Source of the DNA: Nautilus pompilius
Taxonomy: Eukaryota; Mollusca; Cephalopoda; Nautilida; Nautilidae
Assembly (NCBI GenBank): GCA_018389105.1
Contig: JACATO010000604.1
Location: forward strand, 434,001-498,000
DNA length: 64,000 bases
Direction of reading: 5' to 3'
Shown: positions 37,401 through 46,449 of the stretch, piece by piece
Layout of the letters: every line of letters starts with the position of its first letter
How positions within the stretch are numbered: the stretch's first letter is position 1
Translations under genes and position numbers: made by a program
Notes under the pieces: generated by a model
Databases searched by the model: none
The model's input: the letters and a program-made list of their open reading frames with translations, nothing else
What the model was told of the DNA's origin: nothing

Positions 37401-40400
37401 ACTGGGTTAAAATACCTATAAGGGATTTTCTAGTCATTGTGACCTTATCCAGTGTACTTCAATGTTAATGATTGGGATAAAGAACCAGATGGCTGACCAT
37501 ATCTCTATGTGACACTTGCATTACATATATAAATGATGATAGATCACCATGTAACTCTGGTCTCTTTTGGTTCCTTATGTCAGTTATTTAAGATAAAGTA
37601 AAAGAGGATATTGTCTGGAGGGGCAATGGAAGTGCTGTCAGAGTAACCACTGCTTAGTCTAACAAATATGCTGACTTCTTATCTGGGTCTGGGAAAAGTT
37701 GAAACAGGAAGTCTCTGCATTATAGGAAATTTAATGTTTAGGCTGTGCCACTGCAGGGTACACTAATGATGATTGAATTTGAAGATCTACCAGTCTGAAA
37801 ATACTTCTTTAATTTATTAATATACTCATGCTGGTAGAATTCCTAATAGTCATGTCAATAAAAGTAGTAGAAAAAATTAATTCAATCTTAGCTATGACCT
37901 TCATGCAGTCATGTGAAAATCTTTCAATTTCATAATTTTAGTATGGGAGATCATATACCTAATACATTAATTATCTCCCTTGAAATATTCAGAACAGTTT
38001 ATTTTTCCTGTATCTATTGCTCTTAAATTATATATTGCTAGGGATCTGAATACGAAAATCTGGAAGCAACTCTAAACAAGAGGCCAGTGGACAAAGCAAG
38101 GGTGTAGGTAATCCTTTCATGCACCAGCTGTGATTGGAAATACAGACACACACTCAAACTCTGTTTAATCTACACTGATACTCTTCAATGATAATCTGTC
38201 AAAAGCAGGTGTTTCTCAGATAAGACTAAGAAATTCCTTAGCAGATCCCATGCACCATCCATTCCCTTCACAACCACACTGTATTGCCTTAGACAGGGGA
38301 AAGGGCTGGTTGGCTGCCTTCAGTGACTGTAGCAAAATAGAACTGCACAGTATCTAAAGATGCTGTGGCTATTACAGATGATTTTGCTGCAGTAATTTAT
38401 TTGTAATGAGAAAAGGGACGAATTGTTAAACAAGCTTCCAGTTGCCAATCATTAAGAAAGCTTTCCTACAATGCCACACTATAAAAGAGGGCACACTGCA
38501 CCTGGCTTTTAGTCAGAACTTGGCTGAAAGTTGATACCAAGAGCAAAAAAAACAAAAAAGTCCTGCTTCTGCGTGCCGCCTAACTTAGGGTCCAATGCAA
38601 AGGTTAAGTTTCTTTAAAAAAAAACTTAGCTTTTAAAATATTATAACTAATCTGCTGAATAGATATTCAGAGGTTCCCTATTTACATTTGTGCTTGGGAA
38701 TCTTTTGAAGTTGAAAGCTGTGTAGCAATCATTAGGGACAGTTGTTATGGAGGTAAGTCGGCACCAGTAATTCTCTAATAAAACAAAGACGCTAAATCTA
38801 TGTCTTTTTATTTTATGATGTCTATTATAGCCTCATCTGTGTGTTCAATTAAAAATTACTGGTGCTGTTAAAAATTAACCCCGGAAACAGCTATCCCCAA
38901 TCTGCCTCAGCTAGTTAATAAAAATATATTTTTAAAACAATAATTACAATTCCCAGTTTCAAATTCAAACACGAATTTTAGTCTATTAACCATGGACTAG
39001 ATTCTACCAGAACAAAAGGTTTGCATACAATAACTGGATTGGAGGGATAATTGAAGAACAAATAAAGTAAGATTTATTAAAACATTCTCATTATTTTCAA
39101 AATAAAGAGCAGTGTTTTGTATGTAGCTGTAAGTTTTTGTTTAGCATCTATAATCCCTGATGACTTTACTACTAATAACAGTGGTTTATGTTATAATATG
39201 CAAGGAAAACAATTTTTAAAATCCTAAATAAATGAAAATAGAGATTTTAATATTTCTATTCTGTAAATAACTTGGTAAGATTAGACATTTTTCTTTTGTC
39301 ATGTCTTTGCTAATAGTGTGAATAACTGGCAGTAGTTTTATGCTTGCAATCTATATGCACCATAGTATAGGGGAGATAAGTGAACTTAAGTTGTAATTGT
39401 TATTTGTTGAATTAATAGCAATAAGAACTTTGTTATTTGATGTTCATGACAATATAAGTAGAATCTGAATAACTCAATGTCAGATAACTCGAATATACTG
39501 CTTAACTCTAAGTGACGTGCAGGTCTTGGCAAAACATCCCTCTGTCTCATCATAAAAACAATGAAAACTATGGATAACTCAAACTTGCTTTAAGTTAGAT
39601 AAGTTAAGGCATTTTTTCCAGTCTCTTGAACTGAAATTACAGGTTAATTTCTCTTTATAACTCTAAGTTTGTCAGTTGACATTGGATGATTGATTTTGAT
39701 TGCAATTTTCCATGGGTTTGTTAAGAAAAGAAATTCACAGTTTCTTAAATCACTGATCATCAATGACACTAATTACTTTACTAATTTATTGTCACGTAAT
39801 GAAAGGGCTTTGTTGTGATACTTTGTGAGTTGTGAACGTTTGATGTATGGTCAAAAGAAATTTTAAAAATCTGTTTATTTTCCCATCTATATAAAGGATG
39901 CACAACTCCCTCCTCGTATTACTTGTCCTCTGGCTGCCACTGCAGCAACAACTTGCCTGTAACAATTCATACTTTAACGTGTCATCATAAAAACAGCAAC
40001 TGCAGTCTCAATAAATTGAGACAACATATCAGGCAATTGTTGAAGTTGTAAAGCAACTAAAAAGTAAAACAAAGATAACAGAGAGTTTCACATTCCTCCA
40101 AATACTCTGTCCAGATGGCTTAAAGATGTTGATAAGACCAACAATGTTTACCTGAACAATAGAAATGCAAGGAATAGAAACCAGTGACTTAGATAAAGAA
40201 TTCAGCCTCTGATAAGATGAACTTTGAATAACTTGAGTGGTCCCTGCTACGCTGTATCAGTCAGAATGAAATTTAGATGACTGAAAATAAAAATAATTTG
40301 AACAAAGGGCATTCTGAGCATTTTTTTAAAAAAGAAACACCTGCATATAACCTTTAACTTTTGCAGATTGTGCTCATTTAGTATATGAATATTAGGAACA

Positions 40401-42626
40401 TGTGGGAAGAGAGTCAGCATAGTATTGCATTGTGGGAGCATTGGGTTAATAGTGAAGAAAAATTGGTCTCAGATTTTCTGTAACCACTGGTATAGTGTTG
40501 TTGTATCCTACACCAGTTTCAATAATGGGTGTAACCTCTCCACATGAGAGGTAACTGGTGAGGGAACATGGTGCTGGGGGTATCCACTAGATACCGTTGC
40601 CTATACTACACCACGAGAGGCCTGGAAGGACCTATAAGAAATCTTCATTTGTTGGATAAAACTGACGGAACAGCATCAGGATGGTGCGCCAAATGAAGCA
40701 GGTCCTCAGCTTTAGCAAAGATGATTGAGACATTAGCTAACTATGGTGTTACAGTAACAAGTATTTAATAATAACATAACCAAAACTTAAGGCAGGTACA
40801 TACAGATAACTTGAAGACAAAGTAGGAAACTGTACTCTATAAATGTTGAAGGGAGACAAGCATGAGAGAGAATCCTGAACAGTGTTGGGGAAATGATCCC
40901 CTAGACAAAACCAAATGAGTAATTGCACCACTGTTTCAGTCATCATCTAAATTAAGATTGAAATATGAGATTCAGATGATGTTATCCATCCCTCCTCCAT
41001 CAATAATTACAAGTTACACCCACTGATGAAATTCCTAAATAGTAAGGCTGTGAAAAGTTAGGTATTTGTCAATCCAATTTATTACAGCAGCCTGGTCTAT
41101 AGAAATCGCATCACTTATTGCCTCCTGCCCACAACAACAGCAGAAAAGCAACTCAGAGTTGCTGTTTGAACAGAATAACATACCTCTCATAGTATTAACA
41201 ACAACATTTACTTAACTTACAAATAGGAAAATCAATTCTAATATATAGTGGTGTATTGCTATCACTGCCCACCCTCAGTCCTAGTATTAAAAGTAACTAG
41301 TAATAACTAGGCTACAAAATCTGCACCTAGGCAGAGTTTAATTCTAAAACAAACAAATGAAACCTTTGTTTTACAGCAGGAAGTGGCCACTGACTCACAC
41401 AGTCCTGGCATAATGCTAATTTCACCACTAACTCCAGACTGAATTTTCCCAGAACCATTTTAGGTCATTGAAACAATTATTCAACATTTGATAGTCACTA
41501 AGGCACAGATTTCACATTTACATTTGCCCATAAACTAAAAACAAATTTTCTCTTAGTGCATGATCTATTTTGAAATTCCCAACTCCCAGAAACCAGAAAT
41601 AACCAGTGCTTGTTTTCCTTTCTTTCTTCATGCTGATATCATAGTGTAAAACATGGAATTTACATCAATTTAAATATGAAGTGAAATCAGTTGAACAGAA
41701 AGGATTAGTCCACTGTTGAGTGCATGATAGGATTTTTAATGAAATTATTAAATGTGAATGTGTAGCATAAAGGTTGACTATTAACTGAATTTTAAACATA
41801 GTTTTAATAAACTTTTTAAGGGTTGTTTATGGAAATGAGACAGTAGAATACAGCACAGTGATGTGTTAAGAGGACAAGAGAAACTGTCCCCTCTCCTTCT
41901 CCTTAAACCCATCTACTGTACTATGCTGTTTGTTTGTTTATTTGGTATTTAACTTTGACAGGCAAGTTTAACTGAGTTTTTGCATAAGCATTTCAAAACT
42001 ATGAACTATGCTTCACATCCACGCCACTTTTCCCTCTGCTGGTTTTTGAAGATAGGAACACCTAAGGATAGCTTTCCTTTCAGTCATTTCGAGGAAAGAA
42101 GAGAGTCAACCAGAGCTATAGGTGGGCCTAGAATACTAAATTGCCACCATCTAACCAACATTGGGTGGAGAAACTTTGCCCTTCTCCTGTAATTAATTCT
42201 CCCTCTTTATAATTGCACTAAATGAATGTCTTCCTTTGAGCCTCTACTGTGCTCCTCAGAATTAAAAATAATGGATGACAATTAAAGGAATTGTTCAGTC
42301 TAAATTATTGGTGCTCCCATCATTAATGGTTTTTCGTCCCCTGGGAATTTATTTAACCTGGCCACCCACGGTTGTGAAAAACTCAACACACAACAGACAC
42401 CTTCCTCAATTTGCCCAGTTGCCAGATGCATGAATCCCCTCACTCCCCTTCTGAGATTAATTCAGATTAAACTTTTTTACTTCAGAAAACAAAATGAAAC
42501 AAGAAAAGAATGAGCATCTCCAACTGACTTACCTTTCCCGCCGCCTCCAAAGTGACCACACTGCATCGCCATGACACCTGTAACAAGAAGAAATAATAAC
42601 AGCGCTGATGAGGCTAGCAGCAGCAT
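28129..42626 (-). CDS. Type I membrane protein with ITAM/ITIM-like tail, seven exons (family not recognised)
   Basis: Seven exons (42626-42533, 36671-36324, 35742-35659, 31224-31156, 30674-30609, 30094-30019, 28492-28129) join through GT-AG sites with matching phases to a 366-residue protein. Residues 1-20 are a signal peptide (MLLLASSALLLFLLV..GVMA). The ectodomain (21-175) has eight cysteines (22, 36, 59, 61, 90, 108, 139, 157) and N-glycosylation sequons at N66, N75, N121 and N159. A Ser/Thr-rich stalk covers 176-220. One membrane helix (about 221-244, VVIGVSAVLGVAFIALIIG...) is followed by a basic stop-transfer CRKKARK. The tail has Y254, Y302, Y315 and Y345; the last three fit YxxL. The likely role is a cell-surface receptor that signals through phosphotyrosine, or one using YxxL for endocytosis. 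The cysteine spacing is vaguely CUB-like, but I cannot assign a domain. Exons with no open-frame evidence could be missing. Confidence 0.8.
28995..29200 (+). repeat. Dispersed repeat copy (CCAGGTAACTTG family)
   Basis: The core TACCCAGGTAACTTGCTTGG, then GCAAAGTTGATACC and CACACC (29,080-29,123) repeats the 6,773-6,820 sequence. It lies in the last intron of the membrane-protein gene. The limits are approximate. Confidence 0.5.
30019..30094 (-). CDS. Membrane-protein gene, transmembrane exon
   Basis: The acceptor is TTTCTAG and the donor TGCAG|GTGAGT, phase 1 in and phase 2 out, 76 nt. It encodes VVIGVSAVLGVAFIALIIGL and LIYLCR (residues 221-246), one uninterrupted membrane helix. The exon is essentially the membrane span alone. 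Confidence 0.85.
30609..30674 (-). CDS. Membrane-protein gene, stalk exon 2
   Basis: The acceptor is GCTTTCAG-like (TTTCAG) and the donor ACACCAG|GTATAA, phase 1 to 1, 66 nt. It encodes AFTSQPGILAADVSDQHSTY and TP (residues 199-220). It is also symmetric and skippable. Confidence 0.65.
31156..31224 (-). CDS. Membrane-protein gene, stalk exon 1
   Basis: The acceptor is TTTCAG and the donor GACTCAG|GTACC, phase 1 to 1, 69 nt. It encodes EISSNVMPSLSNVPVKSSSF and NDS (residues 176-198), with no cysteine and much serine, as in an O-glycosylated stalk. Being symmetric, it could be skipped without shifting the frame. Confidence 0.65.
31541..31832 (-). repeat. SINE-like dispersed repeat, longest copy of three
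   Basis: Read on the minus strand, it starts with a decayed tRNA-like head (GTACACTGCCAAGGCTAAAG, then a GGACCAAATTTGATTTC B-box-like segment). It continues through TTTCTTCTCACTCTTCAC and ends near CCAGCTGGTGACACTACACT and GACTGGTAT. The end portion, on the plus strand ACCAGTCTCTACATGGGAGA then GAGCATTGCCTATCCTGCA, recurs at 32,790-32,960 and 40,505-40,640. No target-site duplication was found. Confidence 0.55.
32785..32965 (-). repeat. SINE-like dispersed repeat, second copy
   Basis: On the plus strand this reads ACACCAGTCTCAACAAGGGA, then AGAGCATTGCCTATCATGCA, then GGGGCTCAG, matching the 31,541 copy in order and spacing. The tRNA-like end is missing or unrecognisable. Confidence 0.55.
35659..35742 (-). 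CDS. Membrane-protein gene, second ectodomain exon
   Basis: The acceptor is TTTTTTCCAG and the donor AACAAAG|GTAAGT, phase 1 to 1, residues 148-175. It carries the last ectodomain cysteine (LICGNGS, C157) and a sequon at N159, then Ser/Thr-rich sequence. Confidence 0.75.
35879..36218 (+). mobile_element. tRNA-derived SINE with 13-bp target-site duplication
   Basis: The 340-bp element has an A box TGGGGCAGGTGG at 35,890-35,901 and a perfect B box GGTTCGATCCC at 35,944-35,954, then a GC-rich body and a (CAA)n tail. It is flanked by the 13-bp direct repeat AGCAGCAACAGCT (35,866-35,878 and 36,219-36,231). The GC-rich body contrasts with the AT-rich host sequence, so it is probably fairly young. 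It lies between two exons of the membrane-protein gene, in the opposite orientation. The two open frames across it are not genes. Confidence 0.88.
36324..36671 (-). CDS. Membrane-protein gene, main ectodomain exon
   Basis: The acceptor is TATATAG and the donor AAAAG|GTAAGT, phase 1 to 1, residues 32-147. It carries six of the eight ectodomain cysteines, including a CxC pair (59/61), and three sequons (N66, N75, N121). Alternating hydrophobic stretches such as LFMDFEFDL suggest a beta-sandwich. No family is recognised. Confidence 0.8.
38739..38878. mobile_element. Palindromic MITE, second full-length copy (diverged)
   Basis: The right arm (38,823-38,878: ATTATAGCCTCATCTGT, then ATTACTGGTGCTGTTA) matches the 15,934-15,985 arm closely. 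The left arm (38,739-38,800: GTTGTTA, then GCACCAGTAATTCTCTAAT) is diverged and carries a small insertion. It lies in the large intron of the membrane-protein gene. Confidence 0.65.
40500..40645 (-). repeat. SINE-like dispersed repeat, third copy
   Basis: On the plus strand, TACACCAGTTTCAATAATGG, GTAACCTCTCCACATGAGAG, CCGTTGCCTATACTACACCA and GAGAGGCC follow the order of the 31,541 and 32,785 copies. It is the most diverged of the three. Confidence 0.5.
42533..42626 (-). CDS. Membrane-protein gene, signal-peptide exon
   Basis: Starting from the ATG at 42,626, the exon encodes MLLLASSALLLF, LLVTGVMA and then MQCGHFGGGGK, and ends at the donor GGGAAAG|GTAAGT in phase 1. The first 20 residues are a textbook signal peptide with cleavage after VMA. 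The codons for LLFLLVTG are also a polypyrimidine tract ending in an AG acceptor at 42,578-42,579, which can accept the alternative exon at 47,168 in the same frame. I chose this start because of the signal peptide and the promoter-like sequence just upstream. Confidence 0.75.
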
Positions 42627-42679
42627 TCACTTTGTTATAGCAGGATGAAACGCAGCAGCAGGTTCTGTGCTGTCTGTCC

Positions 42680-42697
42680 CCAATGGCTAGCCCGCCC
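42680..42697 (-). promoter_or_regulatory. CCAAT and GC-box elements upstream of signal-peptide exon
   Basis: A GGGCGGG GC box (minus strand, 42,691-42,697) and a CCAAT box on the plus strand (42,680-42,684, so an inverted CCAAT for the gene) lie 54-71 bp before the ATG at 42,626. There is no good TATA box at the right distance. The spacing fits a TATA-less promoter for this first exon, in a short GC-richer patch of otherwise AT-rich DNA. Confidence 0.4.
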
Positions 42698-45420
42698 ACG
42701 GACTGGTGGAGCTTTTACAGTTAAAACTAGGCTTAAAAAAAAAGAAGGATGAGGGAGTTTTTCAGAGTTATTTTTCTAAGGGAACATCTCAGAAACTCTC
42801 AAAGTTAATAATTCTAGTACCAGCTATTTAATAATCTCTCCTACTCCAAACAGTATTTTTAAACCCACCCTCTATGTTGCAGAATGTTTTATTTTAGTGT
42901 CTCCCAAGTACCCTACAAGTGAGACCCAGAACACCTGTCAAGCAAGGGGGAAGGAATAGCAGCATCAGCTATGTTCTAATGTCATTAAATTAATATTTCC
43001 TCTTGATGATTTTAGGTAAATCACCAATATTTATTTACTTAATTATATACTGAAATAATCATAGTGTTAGTTGTCCAACATAGGGTATAAGAACTTACAC
43101 TATTTTAAGATGTTAATTTACAAGGTTCCTTTAAGCTATCATTACTCACCTGTAATAATTATTAAAAATTCCAAATAAAAGTTGTAGAGGGAAGAGCTTT
43201 GACAAACTTTAATTCTTCTGATTATGGGTACTTTGATTATCCCTGACTGGTGTCTGTTTTATTTCAGGTGTTACTTTGTATGTGTAACTTTTTTATTATT
43301 TGCTTCCCCCTTTTATCTGTCATTTGAACTGATTTTTTCAAACATAGTTGGTAACAAGTGATGCTAACTGGTCCTATTTTCGGTAGGTGGGGTGGTCTTA
43401 AAGTCATGAATTACCCCAAGGATTTAAAACTACCAGCCCCAGCTTTACATACAGATAAGGGGGGGGGGGCAGACTTTAAGGTCAAGGTAAGGAAAGCTGT
43501 TCTGTCTGTAGTTGTTTTGAGAGGCAGTCATCCCCTTACCCCATTCCCACACAACCTACATCCGGGTGTCTGTCCCTAAAACATCAGCATGAACTATTCT
43601 TAGTAAAACAAAAGTGTTTGTTTGTTTTCAGCTGTCAGCTGTTACTCTGACAGTTGACCTGATGATATGACTCTGGACTTCAGAAAAAATCCTTGCTGGT
43701 TTGCTATAAATACTAACATTTGAGAAATTAATGAAAAATGATAACTATGTGATCTGTCCTTCCCATCTAAATAGAATTTTAAAACTTTGGAGATAAGCAT
43801 CAGTTTAAAAGAATTATCTTCCTTTGGTTTTATTTAATAAGCAATCTGGCTTAGGAAGGTTTGAAGGAACACTACTGCATCTTCCGAATGAGGACTAACC
43901 ACAACTTTAGAGAGTAGAATCATAATTTCTTTAGATAATTCTGCACTCCAAAAATGTGTCAACATTCTTAAAGGGAAGCTGATGTATAACCGTAACCAGA
44001 GTTTACTTACTACATGACTATCTTTTTAAAAAGTTTGCTTTTTCTAACAATTTTTTATATATATTTATAATTAATCTCAAGAGAATACCAACAAATTTAA
44101 ACTTTGAATGCTTTTCAAACACGTAATGGGCAAAGCTGCTGAGTCATATGTTGCCATCAGTGGGGACATTCCCTATTTATGATCTCTAATTCATCTTTGT
44201 TTATATTCTTTATGTCAGAGTTCTTACTCGTTTCCTCATCTAGTCCCCCCCCCCCACTTTTGTTTCCCTCTACACCCTAAAAATTATCTGTAATCTAAAT
44301 ATTCCTTTGATAAAGGCTGTGCTACACAAAGAGTAAAACTTTAACAATTTCATTTTGGGAATAATTTTCCCTCTCCTTTTTTTTTTTTTTTGGATAAATG
44401 TCTTCCATACTTGTGAAGCTTAGAATATATAGAATAACATGATTCATTTGATATTTTATTTGAAGACTAACAGAGCAGCGAGAATCTTAGTCAAAATGAG
44501 ACATGATATATTTGGGGTGGATAGATAACTAAAACTAACAGAACAGTGGGTTTTAATTAGATTTTTTGATGCGCCCCCTTAGTTATGAGTCAACCCAGTC
44601 ACCTGACATAAAATTGGAACAGATTCAGACCAAACTCCTGGTTGTTTGTTCAAAGAAAATTACATCCTTTCCTTGGTAGACCCTCCTGGCAACACAAATG
44701 TTTGTTCACATGAACAAGGGAGCTTCTTTGCCTGTATCACCCACCTGGCTTAGATGAAAGGATAAAGAATTGGAGATTTGTCTTGTTAAACCTGTTTCAA
44801 GGTGAAGCATCAGGCAGTCAACAAGATTGAGCAGATCTGCCTTCCAGCAGCCTTTTTTTGGCTTTTAGCCATTAGGTTTCCCATAAGATGCAACTCCTGT
44901 CATCTTGGTTCAATGAATTAAACTTCAAGATTAAATGTTTCTTTGGAAGGCTAATCTATAATGTAATTCCAGTTGTTCAAAATCTAACTCAATGACATGG
45001 CAGTTAAATGTTTTTCTCTCTCTCTACAAAATGACTTTAGATGAAGAAAAAAAAGATGAAATTTAAAAAAAAAAAAACTTTATTTTGTCAGTATTCATCT
45101 ATATGTATGAAATTGAAAGTACATATTTTTTATACTAGCATGGCTAGAAATCTTCTAAACTAATTTGGCTCTGTATTTTAACTGTTGGCATGGCTATCAG
45201 TTGTTTGAACAACTGAAAACTAAGTTGGTAAGTAGATGATGGAATGAAAGGCATAGCTGGCAATCTTCTCCTATATGACTTACACCTAGATATCTGGTAT
45301 ATAAAGAAGATAGAACCAGCAGAACATCTTTATTTCAGCTAGCCATTAATCAGACTTATAATCACTAAAGATGACTCCTGGAAATACTGAAATGACAAGA
45401 TGAAATTAAAAGAATGCTTC

Positions 45421-45511
45421 TAACACCATCTTTCTCTCTCTCTCTCTCTCTTTCTCTCTCTAACATCATCTTTCTCTCTCTCTTTCTCTCTCTAACATCA
45501 TCTCTCTCTCT
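45421..45511 (+). repeat. Composite TC microsatellite / minisatellite
   Basis: Three units of decreasing length each start TAACAxCATC and continue as (TC)n, often interrupted by TTTC (45,421-45,460; 45,461-45,492; 45,493-45,511). It is a microsatellite captured in a higher-order tandem duplication. An Arg/Glu-rich open frame on the opposite strand is a by-product. Confidence 0.8.
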
Positions 45512-46159
45512 GTCCACTGGACTAAGATGATTTCCATATGACAAGACGACTTTTTTTTTTTTTACTTTATATTTTGGCAAAATTGCAAAGCTATTGGCAT
45601 GTTGAACTAATAACAGCTAATACAGAGACTCTACTTTTGTACTGACTGATTTCTTATCACTTCAATATGGGAAAAAAACAAAACGGTTACTTGACTTTTA
45701 CTCAGTCTAACATGCAACTTCTGACCAAACCAAGATTTTAGCACTGAGTTATTCACCTCTGATGTGCACAACTTTTCAGATTTCCCATAATTCAATGCTT
45801 CAAAATTCAGTTGTAGCCAAATGAATTTCTAGGGAACTTCATTTGTTGTATCATATGCATTTCACAAGTGGATGATAGGGTCTAACAGTACAATGAAAAA
45901 TTGTCTCAAACTCCTGTATAATTTGATGCTTTTGTTCAGAAAACCACCTGACCATTTATGCGGGAAATAAGAGAGCTGGAATATAACCTGAACATACAAT
46001 ACAGTACTTGGAAAATTAACTTTTTAAAATATAAAACAAAGCAGATACTTGTTATCTGTTGATACATAAACTCTCCGTGTAAATCAATTTTAGTTAATTT
46101 TTCTTCTTACTGAAAATTATGAGAGTTTTTTTCTTTTTCAGGTATCGTACTTTTCGATA

Positions 46160-46427
46160 CAGCGGTGTCCAAAATCAATGCAACACTCGGAATAATAATA
46201 ATTACCATAACTTGCGTGTTTTGTTCTGGTTTATCATTTATATACATTCTGTCCGCCAAAACAAAATTACACCGTTGTGCATTTACTGATTTACTCTGTT
46301 TGGTAGAGAGAGAGAGAGGGGGGGGGGGCCGCCGCCATCAGGGTAGCACTGGCACGTGCACTGAACTCTCTCTCTCCGGTGTTCTGTTCCAAAATATCAG
46401 GTGGTACAATACTTTTGGCCACCACTG
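46160..46427. mobile_element. Tc1/mariner-type MITE, 268 bp
   Basis: The ends are inverted: the left reads CAGCGGTGTCCAAAA and the right, in reverse complement, CAGTGGTGGCCAAAA. Each is bordered by TA (46,158-46,159 and 46,428-46,429). This is the CAGTGGTGGCCAAAAxT end typical of Tc1-like elements. The inside has no transposase and contains a GA/G-rich stretch. It lies at the edge of the GC-rich island. Confidence 0.8.
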
Positions 46428-46449
46428 TAACTAACTCTTATTTATCCTT

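Larger units (their letters stand above)
36672..42532 (-). other. Large intron of the membrane-protein gene
   Basis: This 5.9-kb AT-rich stretch separates the signal-peptide exon from the main ectodomain exon. No extra exon was found. Because both flanking exons are phase 1, symmetric exons inserted here would not be revealed by a frame conflict. It contains a palindromic MITE (38,739) and a SINE-like copy (40,500). Confidence 0.6.

Noticed and set aside
45365..45580. Minus-strand Arg/Glu-rich 71-codon frame
   Set aside because: It is a translation of a TC microsatellite; such RE repeats arise from (GA)n in any open frame.
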